Part shown: positions 40,472 to 49,732 of the stretch, piece after piece
Position numbering within the stretch: the first letter of the stretch is position 1
How the letters are laid out: the number at the start of each line of letters is the position of its first letter
Origin: Armatimonadota bacterium
GTDB lineage: Bacteria; Armatimonadota; Fimbriimonadia; Fimbriimonadales; Fimbriimonadaceae
Length of the DNA stretch: 64,000 bases
Assembly (NCBI GenBank): GCA_018268315.1
Contig: JAFDWU010000005.1
Location: forward strand, 146,294-210,293
Direction of reading: 5' to 3'
Notes under the pieces: model-generated
What the model was told of the DNA's origin: nothing
The model's database searches: none
What the model saw: only the letters and a program-made list of their open reading frames with translations
Position numbers and translations under genes: made by a program

Positions 40472-42349
40472 CTAGCCTGGCTTCTTAACCAGCGCATCGG
40501 TGAGAAGCTTGGCAATCCGCGCATTCCCGTACTTCTTCGCAAGACCCAGCGCCGTTCTTCCGACCTTATCAACCACAGCCGGGTTTGCGCCGTGCTTTAG
40601 CAGCGCCTCGGTCATGCACGGGTCGTCGCCATCCACCATCGCCGCGCACATCAGCGCGGTCATGCCGTCGGCGTCGGGAATGTTCGGGTCAGCGCCAAGC
40701 GCAAGACATGCCTCCACCTGGGCATGGCACATGTTAATTGCGCCTTCTTCCACTAGCGCGTCGGCAAAACTTGTCTTGCCGTTGATGTCGCTCCCCAGCC
40801 GGATAAGGGTCTTGAAGGCATCAAAGTTGTTGGCGTACAGCGCCATCGTCGCCGGGATCATCGGATACTTCTCGATTCTCGCGCCCGCCTTCCACAGAAA
40901 TTGGATCTCAACGCTGTCATTCAGGAACGCGGCAAGCGCTAAGGCGCCCTCTCCTTCATCGCGATAAGCGTTCGGCTTCGCCCCGGCGCTCAGCAGCAGC
41001 TTGACCGAATCAAGCCGCCCGATGGTTCCCGCCGCCACCATCAAGGCAGTGGCCCCATGCTTGGATACGGCGTTCACGTCAGCCCCTTTGCCGAGTAGCA
41101 AACGAAGCTTTTCTGTGTCGCGCACCGCATACATCATGGGCGTCGCCTCAGCCGTATTCCGCGCATTGACGTTCGCTCCTGCGGCTATCGCAGCCTGAAC
41201 GTCCTTCGCCGACCCATATAGGCACGCTCGGAACAGCTTCTCGTCCTTCTTATTGCTGGTGAAAGGAGCTGATGGCAACGTTCGCTTCACTCTCGCCACG
41301 CTTGAAATCGCAGTCGCGGTTCCTGGCCGCGCGGCCAGAGTCAACGCCATCGTCGCCCAGGCAGTCCCCGCATAGGATATGAACTGATGCTTGTGGTAGG
41401 GAAATCCGCTCTCGAAGTAAGGCAAGCCTGGAAAGCGTCTTCGGCTTTCGACCAGCCACGTTCCATCCTTGTGCTGGGTTGCAAGAAGGAATTGAACGCC
41501 CTTCTGATACGCGGGTGAATTAACCGAGGTCTTTCCGGCGACATTCAAGGCGACCAGCGCCTGCCCGGTTGCATAAGCGTCCGAGCCCCTATTCGCGAGC
41601 TGCGCCCAACCTCCATCCACAAGCTGCCTTGCCGCCAGGTCGTTCCGAGCTTTGGCCATCTCCGGCTGAGCAGCCCCCGACCAATAAAGCCCAATAAGCT
41701 TAAAGGCAGCCTGCTCTGTGGTCTCGGGCGATACGGATTGCAGCCATGCGCGCGCCTTTGCTATTTCACGCTCCGCGTCAGCCTGCCATCCTGGTGGCGT
41801 GTACTGTCGAAGGGCGCGGACCGTCATTGCGGTCGTGGTTACTGCCTCATCCTCTAGCGGAGGGCGATGGTGGTAGGAGGGCCAATAGCCTTGCGGCGTT
41901 TGCGTGCCAAGCATGTAGTAGATGGTGGAATCGGTGATGTCGCTTCGCGGCGTCTTGCTGGCGCCAAGCCCGAACATGGTGTAGGAAAACGCTGACGGGC
42001 CGTTCACTGAACCCGTAAGTTCGAACTGATGCAACCGAAAGCGGCTGATCATCTTAAGAGTCTCCGACTGCTGCCGACGAAGGAGCGACATGTTCAGGCG
42101 GAAGCCCCTTTCTTTGGCAAGGGAGGTCGCAGCCCCGCCCAAAAATTGGTGATGGCAAGAAACGCACCCGGCCCTGTCGATCCACAGGTCCGCGCTCTTT
42201 TGCATGAGTGGTAGCGCTCGCTCCACCGCTCTTGCCGCAGCGCGATTATGAGTATCGCTGCCGCCGCTTGCCACCAACACTTGCGCACAGAGCACAAGCA
42301 TTGAGCAGATTAGAAGGTGGAAAGCCCTACTGCCTCGTCGATCACTCAT
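40472..42349 (-). CDS. CxxCH - helical toroid - ankyrin repeat secreted protein
   Basis: 625 residues from the ATG at 42349, with a signal peptide (HLLICSMLVLCAQVLVASG). A CVSCHHQ haem-type motif comes near residue 62. The middle third has repeats of the prenyltransferase/squalene-cyclase toroid kind (QTPQGYWPSYHHRPPLEDE, DLAARQLVDGGWAQLANRG, FLLATQHKDGTWLVESR). The last ~250 residues are ankyrin repeats (GANVNARNTAEATPMMYAV, GADVNAVSKHGATALMVAA, GADPNIPDADGMTALMCAA, GANPAVVDKVGRTALGLAK). No enzyme acid motif of squalene cyclases is seen. Binding or scaffold function outside the cytosol is likely. It is divergent from the DinB gene. Confidence 0.78.
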   Translation of the reverse strand: MSDRRGSRAFHLLICSMLVLCAQVLVASGGSDTHNRAAARAVERALPLMQKSADLWIDRAGCVSCHHQFLGGAATSLAKERGFRLNMSLLRRQQSETLKMISRFRLHQFELTGSVNGPSAFSYTMFGLGASKTPRSDITDSTIYYMLGTQTPQGYWPSYHHRPPLEDEAVTTTAMTVRALRQYTPPGWQADAEREIAKARAWLQSVSPETTEQAAFKLIGLYWSGAAQPEMAKARNDLAARQLVDGGWAQLANRGSDAYATGQALVALNVAGKTSVNSPAYQKGVQFLLATQHKDGTWLVESRRRFPGLPYFESGFPYHKHQFISYAGTAWATMALTLAARPGTATAISSVARVKRTLPSAPFTSNKKDEKLFRACLYGSAKDVQAAIAAGANVNARNTAEATPMMYAVRDTEKLRLLLGKGADVNAVSKHGATALMVAAGTIGRLDSVKLLLSAGAKPNAYRDEGEGALALAAFLNDSVEIQFLWKAGARIEKYPMIPATMALYANNFDAFKTLIRLGSDINGKTSFADALVEEGAINMCHAQVEACLALGADPNIPDADGMTALMCAAMVDGDDPCMTEALLKHGANPAVVDKVGRTALGLAKKYGNARIAKLLTDALVKKPG

Positions 42350-42407
42350 TCGGCAATGATTACACAGACGCCTGCCTACAGAAGCGATGGGCTGGTAAAT
42401 TCCTGCC

Positions 42408-42914
42408 ATGCTTGCCGGACCCGCTTTCTACCAGGACGCCTTCGAACACGAAATCACCGCGAACCACGCGATGCTGAAGATGCTCGCCTCCGTGCCAGAG
42501 GCTAACCGCGCCGATGCTCGCTTCCAGCGGGCGGTGAACCTTGCGTCTCACATGGTTATCTGCCGAGAGGGGTTCCTCAACGCCTTCCTCAACCCCGGCG
42601 CAGAGCTACCCAACCCGTTCGAAGACAACGCCGATTTCGCCACCCTTGAAAGCCGCTTCGCCAAGATGGAAGCCGACTGGCAGGCGTATCTTAGCGGTCT
42701 TCAAAACATCGAGGGCATGTTTACGTTCTCGGATAACGGCGAGCGGTGGAAGATCAACCTGGAAGCGCAGATATTCCAGCTTGTCGGGCATGCGGCGTAC
42801 CACCGCGGTCAGGTGGTGCTGCTGGTCGACCAGCTTGGCGGCGAGACGACCGACACCGATTACATCGAGTGGTTCACCGCCACCCACCCGGGCGGCTGGG
42901 CAGCGGCCGACTAG
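42408..42914 (+). CDS. DinB superfamily protein
   Basis: 168 residues forming a four-helix bundle of the DinB/YfiT type. Metal-binding histidines are seen at ASHMVICREGF and at GHAAYHRGQVVLLVDQLGG, the family signature. Members include thiol S-transferases and metal-dependent hydrolases; function here is unknown. It ends 100 nt before the PEP-CTERM gene; an apparent longer reading frame across this gene in another phase is a shadow. Confidence 0.87.
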   Translation: MLAGPAFYQDAFEHEITANHAMLKMLASVPEANRADARFQRAVNLASHMVICREGFLNAFLNPGAELPNPFEDNADFATLESRFAKMEADWQAYLSGLQNIEGMFTFSDNGERWKINLEAQIFQLVGHAAYHRGQVVLLVDQLGGETTDTDYIEWFTATHPGGWAAAD

Positions 42915-43014
42915 CGCCGCCATTCAAAAGACAGCGAAATTTGAAGAATTAGCGTCACAGTTTGCCTCCCCACGGACAACGTATAAGCGAACGTTCACCC
43001 CTTGGAGGAGATCA

Positions 43015-43566
43015 ATGCAATCAAATCGTCTACTGGCGGCCAGCCTTGTTGCCAGCCTAACTTGCGCGGCTTCCCTTTCGAATGCCGCCTTCATGACCCT
43101 AAACAGCCCAACTGTCGGCCCGAATCAGCCCGGCACGTTCTACGTGACTGGCACGATAACCGTCGGCGCCGGCGAGACTGTCCTTTCGCCCAACGTGGTC
43201 AGCACGGTGGCGCTTCCCTTCCTGCCTGCGTTTACTGCTGGATTCAATTACAACTGCGGCAATTTCGATAACGACATCCTTAGCTGGAACGGAACCACGA
43301 ACTACACGGGCAAGATTCTGGACTTCACGGTTAACCCAAACAACCTTGGCTACAGTGGTGGCATGCCGCTCGGGGTCTATAACTTCAATCCATTCTTCCC
43401 CAACCAGCAGCCGGGAATCAGCCTCGATTTCGTGGACGCCAATGGCGCCGAGCATTCGATGCAGGCTTCGTATCACATTACGGTAACCAACACCACGCCG
43501 GAGCCAGCTTCCATCGCAGCTCTTGCGATTGGAGCCTTGGCAATCCGCAGACGAAAGAAGGCTTAG
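43015..43566 (+). CDS. PEP-CTERM sorting domain protein
   Basis: 183 residues from the ATG at 43015, with GGAGGAG 4 nt upstream. A signal peptide (about 1-24, ending SNAA) precedes a beta-rich body, and the end is a PEP-CTERM signal: TPEPASIAALAIGALAI then RRRKKA. Such proteins are cut and anchored by an exosortase and are usually tied to exopolysaccharide production. No exosortase gene is in the window, but an exopolysaccharide operon lies about 6 kb away. Confidence 0.88.
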   Translation: MQSNRLLAASLVASLTCAASLSNAAFMTLNSPTVGPNQPGTFYVTGTITVGAGETVLSPNVVSTVALPFLPAFTAGFNYNCGNFDNDILSWNGTTNYTGKILDFTVNPNNLGYSGGMPLGVYNFNPFFPNQQPGISLDFVDANGAEHSMQASYHITVTNTTPEPASIAALAIGALAIRRRKKA

Positions 43567-43583
43567 GCTGTAAAATCTGCGGC

Positions 43584-43955
43584 ATGTCTTCCCAGCCAGA
43601 TGTCACGCTTGGCAATCGCTTTATCGATGCTCTTGTTGCCAAAGACTTCGATGCGTTGCAAGCGTGCCTTCACGCGGAGGTTGCTTTCCGAGCGCTCACT
43701 CCGCCGGGCGTACGCGAAGCAGCCTCAGCAACCGAAGTAAGAGCGTACTTTCAGCGCTGGTTCGGGGATTGCACCGAGATTGTGCCGATCCGGGTTGAAT
43801 CTATACCAATAGGCGAGCGACTACACATCGCCTACCGGCTCGACGTGGTGGAAGAAGGTAAAGCCTATACCGTTGAGCAGCAGGCTTACTGCACATTAAA
43901 GGGAGAAGCAATCGCTGGGTTGGACCTCCTATGCTCTGGCTTCGAAACAAGATAA
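43584..43955 (+). CDS. SnoaL-like (NTF2 fold) protein
   Basis: 123 residues. FIDALVAKDFDALQACLHAEVAF followed by AYFQRWFGDCTEIV and VEQQAYCTLKGEAIAGLDLLCSGF is the SnoaL/NTF2 pattern of a cone-shaped alpha+beta fold. Many members are isomerases or dehydratases, others only bind ligands. No catalytic Asp/His pair can be assigned by eye. It starts 17 nt after the PEP-CTERM gene. Confidence 0.78.
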   Translation: MSSQPDVTLGNRFIDALVAKDFDALQACLHAEVAFRALTPPGVREAASATEVRAYFQRWFGDCTEIVPIRVESIPIGERLHIAYRLDVVEEGKAYTVEQQAYCTLKGEAIAGLDLLCSGFETR

Positions 43956-44012
43956 CTTCTTGACATTGCAAGCGAGTCAGACTTAGGAATACTGCAAAAC
44001 GTGACGCCTCCC

Positions 44013-44834
44013 ATGAAGAGACCGATTCTCATAGGCATTGCCGGCGGAAGCGGCAGTGGCAAAACACACCTTGCCAAGCAGGTTCTGGATGGCGCGGGAG
44101 CGGATTGCGTCTCGATCCTCAGCATGGATCAGTACTTCATCCATGACCGGCTGGATGCCGATGCTCTGCACAAAATCAATTTCGACCACCCTGGCCACAT
44201 CAACTTCAAGCAGATGATCCGCGACTTGAAGGAGCTGAAGCGGGGCAAGACTGTGCGAGTGCCGTCCTACGACTTCTTGCGCATGAGAAGCATCCCGCAT
44301 GCGATTGAAGTTCCCGCGCGTCCGGTGATCATCGTTGAGGGGCTGTTCGTGCTCTCCGACCCCATGCACCAGATTTTCGACCTCACCTGCTATCTGGATG
44401 TGGCATCCGATCAGCGCCTTCTTGGGCGAATCCTGCGCGATTTGAAAGAGCGCAATGCTGAAATCAATGAAATCATCGACCGATACCAGCGTTTTGTGAG
44501 GCCGGCCTACGATGTGTTCGTCGCGCCCACCAAGCACAATGCCGACGTCGTCGTGGATTTCACTTATCGCCGAGCGCTCTTTGCCGAGATGCTCACGCAT
44601 ATCGCCAGCGATTACGTGACGGGCGCACTGGATATCGATTCCTTCCTTGAGAGGGTGCGCTTAGAGACCTATCACATGGGCTACCGGCCGGAAGACGGCG
44701 CGATGCCAGTCTCCGTGGATATCTTGAAGCTAGCAAAAGCATATCCGCCTTCAATGATCCCGCACGGCGTCCCCGCCGAACCCGCCGAAAGCGCCCGGCT
44801 CTTTATCCGCAACGGCAATAACCGCAGACCATAA
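44013..44834 (+). CDS. udk: Uridine kinase
   Basis: About 273 residues from the ATG at 44013 (a GTG at 44001 is in frame). P-loop GGSGSGKT at residues 11-18, then ILSMDQYFIHDRL with the family's Asp-x-Tyr substrate loop, NFDHPGHINF, VIIVEGLFVL (Walker B) and YLDVASDQRLLGRILRDLKER, the lid with catalytic arginines. This is the uridine/cytidine kinase family, close to phosphoribulokinase; it makes UMP from uridine with a nucleoside triphosphate. The C-terminal ~70 residues (YHMGYRPEDG onward) are an extension beyond the usual ~210 residues. Confidence 0.82.
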   Translation: MKRPILIGIAGGSGSGKTHLAKQVLDGAGADCVSILSMDQYFIHDRLDADALHKINFDHPGHINFKQMIRDLKELKRGKTVRVPSYDFLRMRSIPHAIEVPARPVIIVEGLFVLSDPMHQIFDLTCYLDVASDQRLLGRILRDLKERNAEINEIIDRYQRFVRPAYDVFVAPTKHNADVVVDFTYRRALFAEMLTHIASDYVTGALDIDSFLERVRLETYHMGYRPEDGAMPVSVDILKLAKAYPPSMIPHGVPAEPAESARLFIRNGNNRRP

Positions 44835-44928
44835 ATCCCTTTTCGCAAGGAAAGGCAGACCCAATTGGAACCCAAGATAGCGTATCGTCGCGGCTTTATG
44901 GGATCATCTAACCGTCAAGGGATAAGCA

Positions 44929-45288
44929 ATGAATAAAGTTTTGGCTTCCGTCGTTCTTCTGGCTGTTATTGGAGGCGGCGGCTATTTTCTGTTGCAAAAG
45001 AAAGCAGCCGATGATGCGCTCGCTGCCGCCATCAAGGGTAACGATGCCAAGATGGCTCAGATGGAGAAGAGCGTTAAGGATTGGTCAAGCAAAGAGAAGC
45101 GCTGGCCGAGGACTGAAGAATTGCGTTTCACGATGCCAAAGGAGATCCAGACCGATATCGATAACAGCGTTCTCCAGATGAACTGCTATCCGCAGCCCAC
45201 CGGCAAACTGAAGTTCAAAGTCGACTTCATGAAGGAGTTCGCCGTTTACGACAAACGCGAAGTCGAGCTTGACGCTCCTTTCAAGTAG
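44929..45288 (+). CDS. Small membrane-anchored protein, function unknown
   Basis: 119 residues. AAGGGATAAGCA precedes the ATG. An N-terminal helix (VLASVVLLAVIGGGGYFLL) anchors it, a short coiled segment follows (DDALAAAIKGNDAKMAQME), then a soluble region with two possible beta strands near the end (KLKFKVDFMKEFAVYDKREVE split by turns). It resembles a minor pilin-like or pilus accessory anchor, but the prepilin Glu and Gly are absent. It ends 4 nt from the convergent protease stop. I do not recognise the family. Confidence 0.7.
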   Translation: MNKVLASVVLLAVIGGGGYFLLQKKAADDALAAAIKGNDAKMAQMEKSVKDWSSKEKRWPRTEELRFTMPKEIQTDIDNSVLQMNCYPQPTGKLKFKVDFMKEFAVYDKREVELDAPFK

Positions 45289-45292
45289 TCGC

Positions 45293-46543
45293 CTAGAAGC
45301 CGCCTAGACCGTTTGGCGTCCCGACTCCGGTAACGAGATCGTAACCTGGGCCAGCACTTAGGCTGCCGGACGCTCCGGTGGTGATATCGTTGAAGTTCCC
45401 ACTACCGATTCCGGCATAGAACACTGCGTTTTGGGCCTGGGAGCTGGATCGCCCACCCGCCACGTTCGCGATTCCGGCAATGATTGGCGTCGAAACACTT
45501 GTCCCGCCGAACACAATCCATCCGCTCACGCCTTGGGCCGGAGTGCTGTCATAGACTGAAACACCGGTGGCAGGATCAGCAACTGCGGAGATATCTGGAC
45601 CCCCTCGGTACCTGCCCACGATGTCGGTCAGGCCGTCCTGGAAAGTGGGCCTGGGTTCAAACCCGCTCTTACCGCCTCCGGTGCCATTCCACGCGGTCTC
45701 GTTAATCCACACGCCGCCGCTTGTCACATCTAGGGTAGTTCCACCCACGCAGACCACATTTCTGGAAAGGCCCGGGAAGTCCTTCTCGCCAGCGGTATCG
45801 CCAGCGGAAGCGAAGAAAGTAACGCCTGCCTTAACAAGATCGCCATCATAGTTAGCAAATTGGCAAGCGTCCTCGGCCGCACCAAAACTCATAGAAACCT
45901 GGCGCACACCGGGGAGCGCCCTTGCAACTTGAGCAGCATCCATAAGGTCCTTAGTGTAAGGCGAGGCTGCTTCGACAAGATAGATCTTCGCGTTCGGCGC
46001 CATTGCGTGCGCCCACTGGGTGTCGATTGCTGCTTCCTGACCCCAGCCCGCATCATCAGTCGGCTTGGTGCCAGTTGCGTAGATCACTTGGAAAACTTGA
46101 TTTGCGGCCGATAGCGGATCTGCGGATGGCTCTGTCGGTAACCCAAATTGCGCTGAGAAATTATTGAAGTCGTTCAGGGCAGTTACGTAGTTGTAGGCAA
46201 CGATGATGGCGATTGCGCCCGAGCCGCCATTGGAAGGAATCCCGTACGCCCCCAGTACCTGGCTTGGAACCAAACCCTGCGGCGAGTTTGCCCTTGATCC
46301 GCCCGAAGACCGGTAGATAAGGTGGTTCGTGTGGGCAATAAGGCTGCTGCCGGTGGGCAAAGAAGACTGCGGAACGATGACGTTCGGGCCGTACTTGGGT
46401 GTAGCGACCTTCTGCGCGGGAACCGCCGTTGTGCAAACCGGATCTGGCGCGGGGGGCAGGATGCCGTTCGACGAATCGCCGCCTCCGCCGCATCCAACTA
46501 AGACAACCGCACCTACAGCAAAACCTAAAACTCTCAACTTCAC
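45293..46543 (-). CDS. Sedolisin (S53) family serine-carboxyl peptidase, lipoprotein
   Basis: 416 residues from the GTG at 46543, which has GAGG 8 nt upstream. A signal peptide ends in lipobox VLVGC (Cys18). The catalytic set of sedolisins is present: Glu170 and Asp174 (GWGQEAAIDTQW), Ser349 (GGTSVSTP) and the oxyanion Asp249 (SAGDTAG); the end has the calcium loop (NDITTGASG, then AGPGYDLVTGVGTPNG). The usual ~200-residue pro-kumamolisin domain is missing. It follows rsfS by 17 nt and may be read from the same transcript. It should act as an outer-surface endopeptidase, often at low pH. Confidence 0.85.
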   Translation of the reverse strand: MKLRVLGFAVGAVVLVGCGGGGDSSNGILPPAPDPVCTTAVPAQKVATPKYGPNVIVPQSSLPTGSSLIAHTNHLIYRSSGGSRANSPQGLVPSQVLGAYGIPSNGGSGAIAIIVAYNYVTALNDFNNFSAQFGLPTEPSADPLSAANQVFQVIYATGTKPTDDAGWGQEAAIDTQWAHAMAPNAKIYLVEAASPYTKDLMDAAQVARALPGVRQVSMSFGAAEDACQFANYDGDLVKAGVTFFASAGDTAGEKDFPGLSRNVVCVGGTTLDVTSGGVWINETAWNGTGGGKSGFEPRPTFQDGLTDIVGRYRGGPDISAVADPATGVSVYDSTPAQGVSGWIVFGGTSVSTPIIAGIANVAGGRSSSQAQNAVFYAGIGSGNFNDITTGASGSLSAGPGYDLVTGVGTPNGLGGF

Positions 46544-46560
46544 GTTAAAGACCTCAATAT

Positions 46561-46914
46561 TCAAGCATCCCGACGAATCACGTCCGGATTCAGGCTCATT
46601 TCTTTCCACAGCGACTCAATATCGTAGAACTGGCGCTGCTCATCACGCATTACGTGAACGACGACGTCGCCAAAATCAAGGAGCACCCAGCCGGTGTTTT
46701 CGCCCTCAACGCGCAAGGGCTTTTCTTTCTCTTCAAGCAGCCGCTCGCGAATCTTGTCCGCAATTGAACTTGCGTGGCGATCGCTGGTGCCAGTGCACAC
46801 AACAAAGAAATCGGTAATGCTGGTTTTCCCACCTACATCAAGGGTCTCGATTTGTTCAGCCTTCAGCTCATCGGCAGCAGCTACGATCTTCTCTAATTTC
46901 TCTTTGGTGGTCAA
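46561..46914 (-). CDS. rsfS: Ribosome silencing factor RsfS
   Basis: 117 residues, full length. DVGGKTSITDFFVVCTGTSDRHASSIADKI and GWVLLDFGDVVVHVM are the RsfS family blocks (given here only as landmarks). It binds ribosomal protein L14 and blocks subunit joining when nutrients are scarce. It starts 1 nt after the nadD stop, the common obgE-nadD-rsfS arrangement. Confidence 0.95.
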   Translation of the reverse strand: MTTKEKLEKIVAAADELKAEQIETLDVGGKTSITDFFVVCTGTSDRHASSIADKIRERLLEEKEKPLRVEGENTGWVLLDFGDVVVHVMRDEQRQFYDIESLWKEMSLNPDVIRRDA

Positions 46915-46915
46915 C

Positions 46916-47518
46916 CTAACTCCAATACAGTTTCTTATCTCTAATGTACTTCACGACGCTTTCCGGCAGGTAGCGGTTCACCGGCAATCGTCTCTCAAGG
47001 GCGTCTCTAAGCTCGCTTGAACTCACGGGATTCTCCGGCATATCGATCATATCGATCACGCCGCGGAATTCCTCCGGTATGCGCCCGATTGCCTCGTCGG
47101 TGCGATGTGGCGCGCGACTGGCCACCGCGATTCGGCAATGGCGCAGCAGCTTCTCAGGATCTTTCCAGTCCTTCAGCGTTCCCAACGCATCAGAACCTAA
47201 GATGAACCAATAATCTCCAGGCATCACCGCCTGAAGCTCGCCAAGCGTGATAATCGCGTAGCTTTGGCCCTTGCGCTGTATCTCCAGATCAGAAACTGCA
47301 AAATCTGGATGCCCAGCAACCAAGAGTTGGGTCATCGCAAGCCTATCGGCGGCGCTCGCTCCTGGCTTCGCCTTCTTCAGCGGATTGCGATGAGCGGGGA
47401 CGAAAAGGACCTCATCAAGCTGCAACGAATCCTTTGCCGCCTGAGCGAGTTGCAGGTGGCCCAGGTGTGGCGGATCGAACGTGCCACCCAATATGCCAAT
47501 CCTTCGCTTTACTTCCAC
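46916..47518 (-). CDS. nadD: Nicotinate-nucleotide adenylyltransferase
   Basis: 200 residues. GGTFDPPHLGHL at 11-22 contains the (H/T)xGH nucleotidyltransferase motif, followed by VLFVPAHRNPLKK, and the late PVSSSELRDALE with the SSSEIR-type motif. It makes deamido-NAD from nicotinate mononucleotide and ATP. It lies between obgE (22 nt upstream) and rsfS. Confidence 0.95.
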   Translation of the reverse strand: MEVKRRIGILGGTFDPPHLGHLQLAQAAKDSLQLDEVLFVPAHRNPLKKAKPGASAADRLAMTQLLVAGHPDFAVSDLEIQRKGQSYAIITLGELQAVMPGDYWFILGSDALGTLKDWKDPEKLLRHCRIAVASRAPHRTDEAIGRIPEEFRGVIDMIDMPENPVSSSELRDALERRLPVNRYLPESVVKYIRDKKLYWS

Positions 47519-47540
47519 TCAGCTTCTATTATGATCTAGG

Positions 47541-48806
47541 CTACATTTCGTCGGTGAACGAGAACTCAAAGTCTCCAATGAACACCGAGTCGCCTTCCTC
47601 TGCGCCCATCTCGCGGAGTTGCTTGATAACGCCAAGCCTTTCCAGCCGCTTGTGCATATAGCGAATGGCTTCCTTATTCTCGAGATCGGTCATCTCAACC
47701 AGGCGCTGAATTCGATCGCCAAGAACGTTGTAGCCTTCTTCTGTCTCCTCGACTTCCCAGTGGGTGTCGTAGCCGCGTTCGAAGGCAGGGCTCGCCACCG
47801 GAGTGGTAATGACTTCCGGCGCATTCTTCACAAGATCAGCCATCGCGTCGATTAGCTTTGAGATGTTGTGATCGGTGGCGGATGAGATTTCCAGAACGGG
47901 GTGATTAAACTTGGCAAGCTTCTTCTTCAGCTTTTCGACCACATCCTTGGCAGTCATATCGATCTTGCTGATAACAATCAGGCGGGGACGATCATATATC
48001 GCCTGGCTGTAATTCTTAAGCTCGGTCTCAATAAGCTCGTAGTTCGCGACAGGGTCTGACTCATCGAGCGGAGAGCACTCCACCAGATGCACGATCGCTC
48101 GGCAACGCTCGACATGCTTTAGGAATTGATGCCCGAGCCCGACCCCTTCGCTTGCACCCTTGATCAGCCCCGGCATATCGGCAACCACAAACGTATCGTC
48201 GTGGTGCTTCACCACGCCGAGGTTTGGCACCAGGGTTGTAAACGGGTAATCCGCAATCTTTGGGCGGGCGGCGCTGATTCGCGAAATGAGTGTGCTTTTG
48301 CCCGCATTCGGCAAGCCAACGATGGCAATATCGGCGAGCAGCTTGAGCTCCAGCTTAGCCACGATGTGCTGCGCAGGCGCGCCCTTCTGGGCGAAGTTAG
48401 GCGCTTGCCGAATTGAATTCGTGTAATGCAGATTGCCGAAGCCGCCCTTGCCCCCTTTGCAAAGGATGAACTTCATCCCGTCCTGGTTAAGGTCAACGAT
48501 GGGAACATCGGTTTCGGCGTCAATCACCACCGTGCCGACTGGCACCTTAACAATGATGCCCTTGCCGTCTCGGCCCTTCTTGTTCCCAACGGCGTGTTCC
48601 CCACTTGGCGCTTCGAACTTGGGATTCAGCTTAAAATCGTAAAGCGTTCGCTTATTTCTATCGGCCACGAGGACGACGTCGCCGCCCTTACCTCCGTCGG
48701 AACCAATCGGTCCGCCGTGCGCTACAAATTTCTCGCGGTAAAACGCGACAGCGCCCGATCCGCCCTTACCGGAGCGGAACTCCACCACTGCCTCGTCCAT
48801 AAACAT
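47541..48806 (-). CDS. obgE: GTPase Obg/CgtA
   Basis: 421 residues: the Gly-rich Obg fold (about 1-158, GGKGGDVVLVADRNKRTL, GGKGGFGN), the G domain with G1 GLPNAGKST, G3 DMPGLIKGA and G4 SKID, and a C-terminal OCT domain (about 340-421). It binds the large ribosomal subunit and links GTP/ppGpp state to ribosome assembly. First gene of the obgE-nadD-rsfS set. Confidence 0.96.
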   Translation of the reverse strand: MFMDEAVVEFRSGKGGSGAVAFYREKFVAHGGPIGSDGGKGGDVVLVADRNKRTLYDFKLNPKFEAPSGEHAVGNKKGRDGKGIIVKVPVGTVVIDAETDVPIVDLNQDGMKFILCKGGKGGFGNLHYTNSIRQAPNFAQKGAPAQHIVAKLELKLLADIAIVGLPNAGKSTLISRISAARPKIADYPFTTLVPNLGVVKHHDDTFVVADMPGLIKGASEGVGLGHQFLKHVERCRAIVHLVECSPLDESDPVANYELIETELKNYSQAIYDRPRLIVISKIDMTAKDVVEKLKKKLAKFNHPVLEISSATDHNISKLIDAMADLVKNAPEVITTPVASPAFERGYDTHWEVEETEEGYNVLGDRIQRLVEMTDLENKEAIRYMHKRLERLGVIKQLREMGAEEGDSVFIGDFEFSFTDEM

Positions 48807-48838
48807 GGATACAGGTTACCTGTCAGCCTAATTTCAGC

Positions 48839-49591
48839 TTAGTGAGGAGTGTGCTTGTCGATGCCGAGGCTTGGATTGAAAGTTGACAGCCACTTGTAAG
48901 CCTTCGCATGTCCATCCGCGAACGTATAGTTGGAACTGCCGCCGCTGTGCCGATGGGTTGCAATCGCGCCCGTGTAAGGATCCATTTCGTTTTCTGGCGC
49001 CGCGCCGTTTATTGGCGGATAGAACCACGGATGGTAGATATCATCGCAGAAAGGGTCAGCCCCATTTTCAGGTTCACTCCTTCTCTCGGCAATCATGATG
49101 GTATCGGCGGTTTCGCCCACTGAGGTCTCTTGCAAGCCCCAAACGAAGTAGCCGTTCACCATGTACGCGATCACATTTGGGCCGCCAGGATTGTAGGTGG
49201 TCGGGCAGGCGGGATCGAACGAGCGATCCGTCATCGGACAGGAATAGAGCTTCTGCTTAAAAGCAGCGTCGGCTGCCTTGTTGCCCTGGCCGGTATACGT
49301 GAAGATGAAATCGAAGAAGGAGCCGTAGTCAGGCTCTTCGGCGCTGCCGTCAGCATCTTGAATCTGAGGGGTATCGGTTGATAGCGCCTTCACCTGCGGG
49401 TAGACGTCATCCCAGTCGTTCATGTACATGCGTGTTGCGAGGCCAATTTGCTTCAAATTAGAAAGGCAGGTGGCAGACTTTGCCTGCGCCTTAGCTTGGG
49501 CGAAGACCGGAAAAAGAATGGCGGCAAGTATCGCAATGATGGCAATCACCACCAGCAGCTCAATAAGAGTGAAGCCCCTCTTCAACATCAT
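48839..49591 (-). CDS. Prepilin-type protein (DUF1559-like, H-x9-DG)
   Basis: 250 residues. The leader [20 protein letters not shown] is a perfect prepilin signal with Gly at -1 and Glu5, and the helix continues [46 protein letters not shown] and a late [21 protein letters not shown] (the H-x9-DG motif) are family features. This type is expanded in Planctomycetes- and Armatimonadota-like genomes; its fibre or role is unknown. It stands alone between obgE and the exopolysaccharide operon. Confidence 0.9.
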   Translation of the reverse strand: MMLKRGFTLIELLVVIAIIAILAAILFPVFAQAKAQAKSATCLSNLKQIGLATRMYMNDWDDVYPQVKALSTDTPQIQDADGSAEEPDYGSFFDFIFTYTGQGNKAADAAFKQKLYSCPMTDRSFDPACPTTYNPGGPNVIAYMVNGYFVWGLQETSVGETADTIMIAERRSEPENGADPFCDDIYHPWFYPPINGAAPENEMDPYTGAIATHRHSGGSSNYTFADGHAKAYKWLSTFNPSLGIDKHTPH

Positions 49592-49732
49592 GGAACCTAT
49601 TATAAGCGAGACTCCAGCTTCAAATAGGTCCTCAATGAACGTCTTTTCGCCAGCCCGGCAGAGTTGACAGGTATCGGTAGCCCGTAAGAATACGAGGGTC
49701 CGCGTTTAAGCGAAGGTACACTAATCGACCGA

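Noticed and set aside
42541..43014. A long open frame leading into the PEP-CTERM gene and running through the DinB gene in another phase
   Set aside because: It lies over the conserved DinB gene, its translation is basic and low in complexity, and the PEP-CTERM signal peptide and ribosome site clearly start at 43015.
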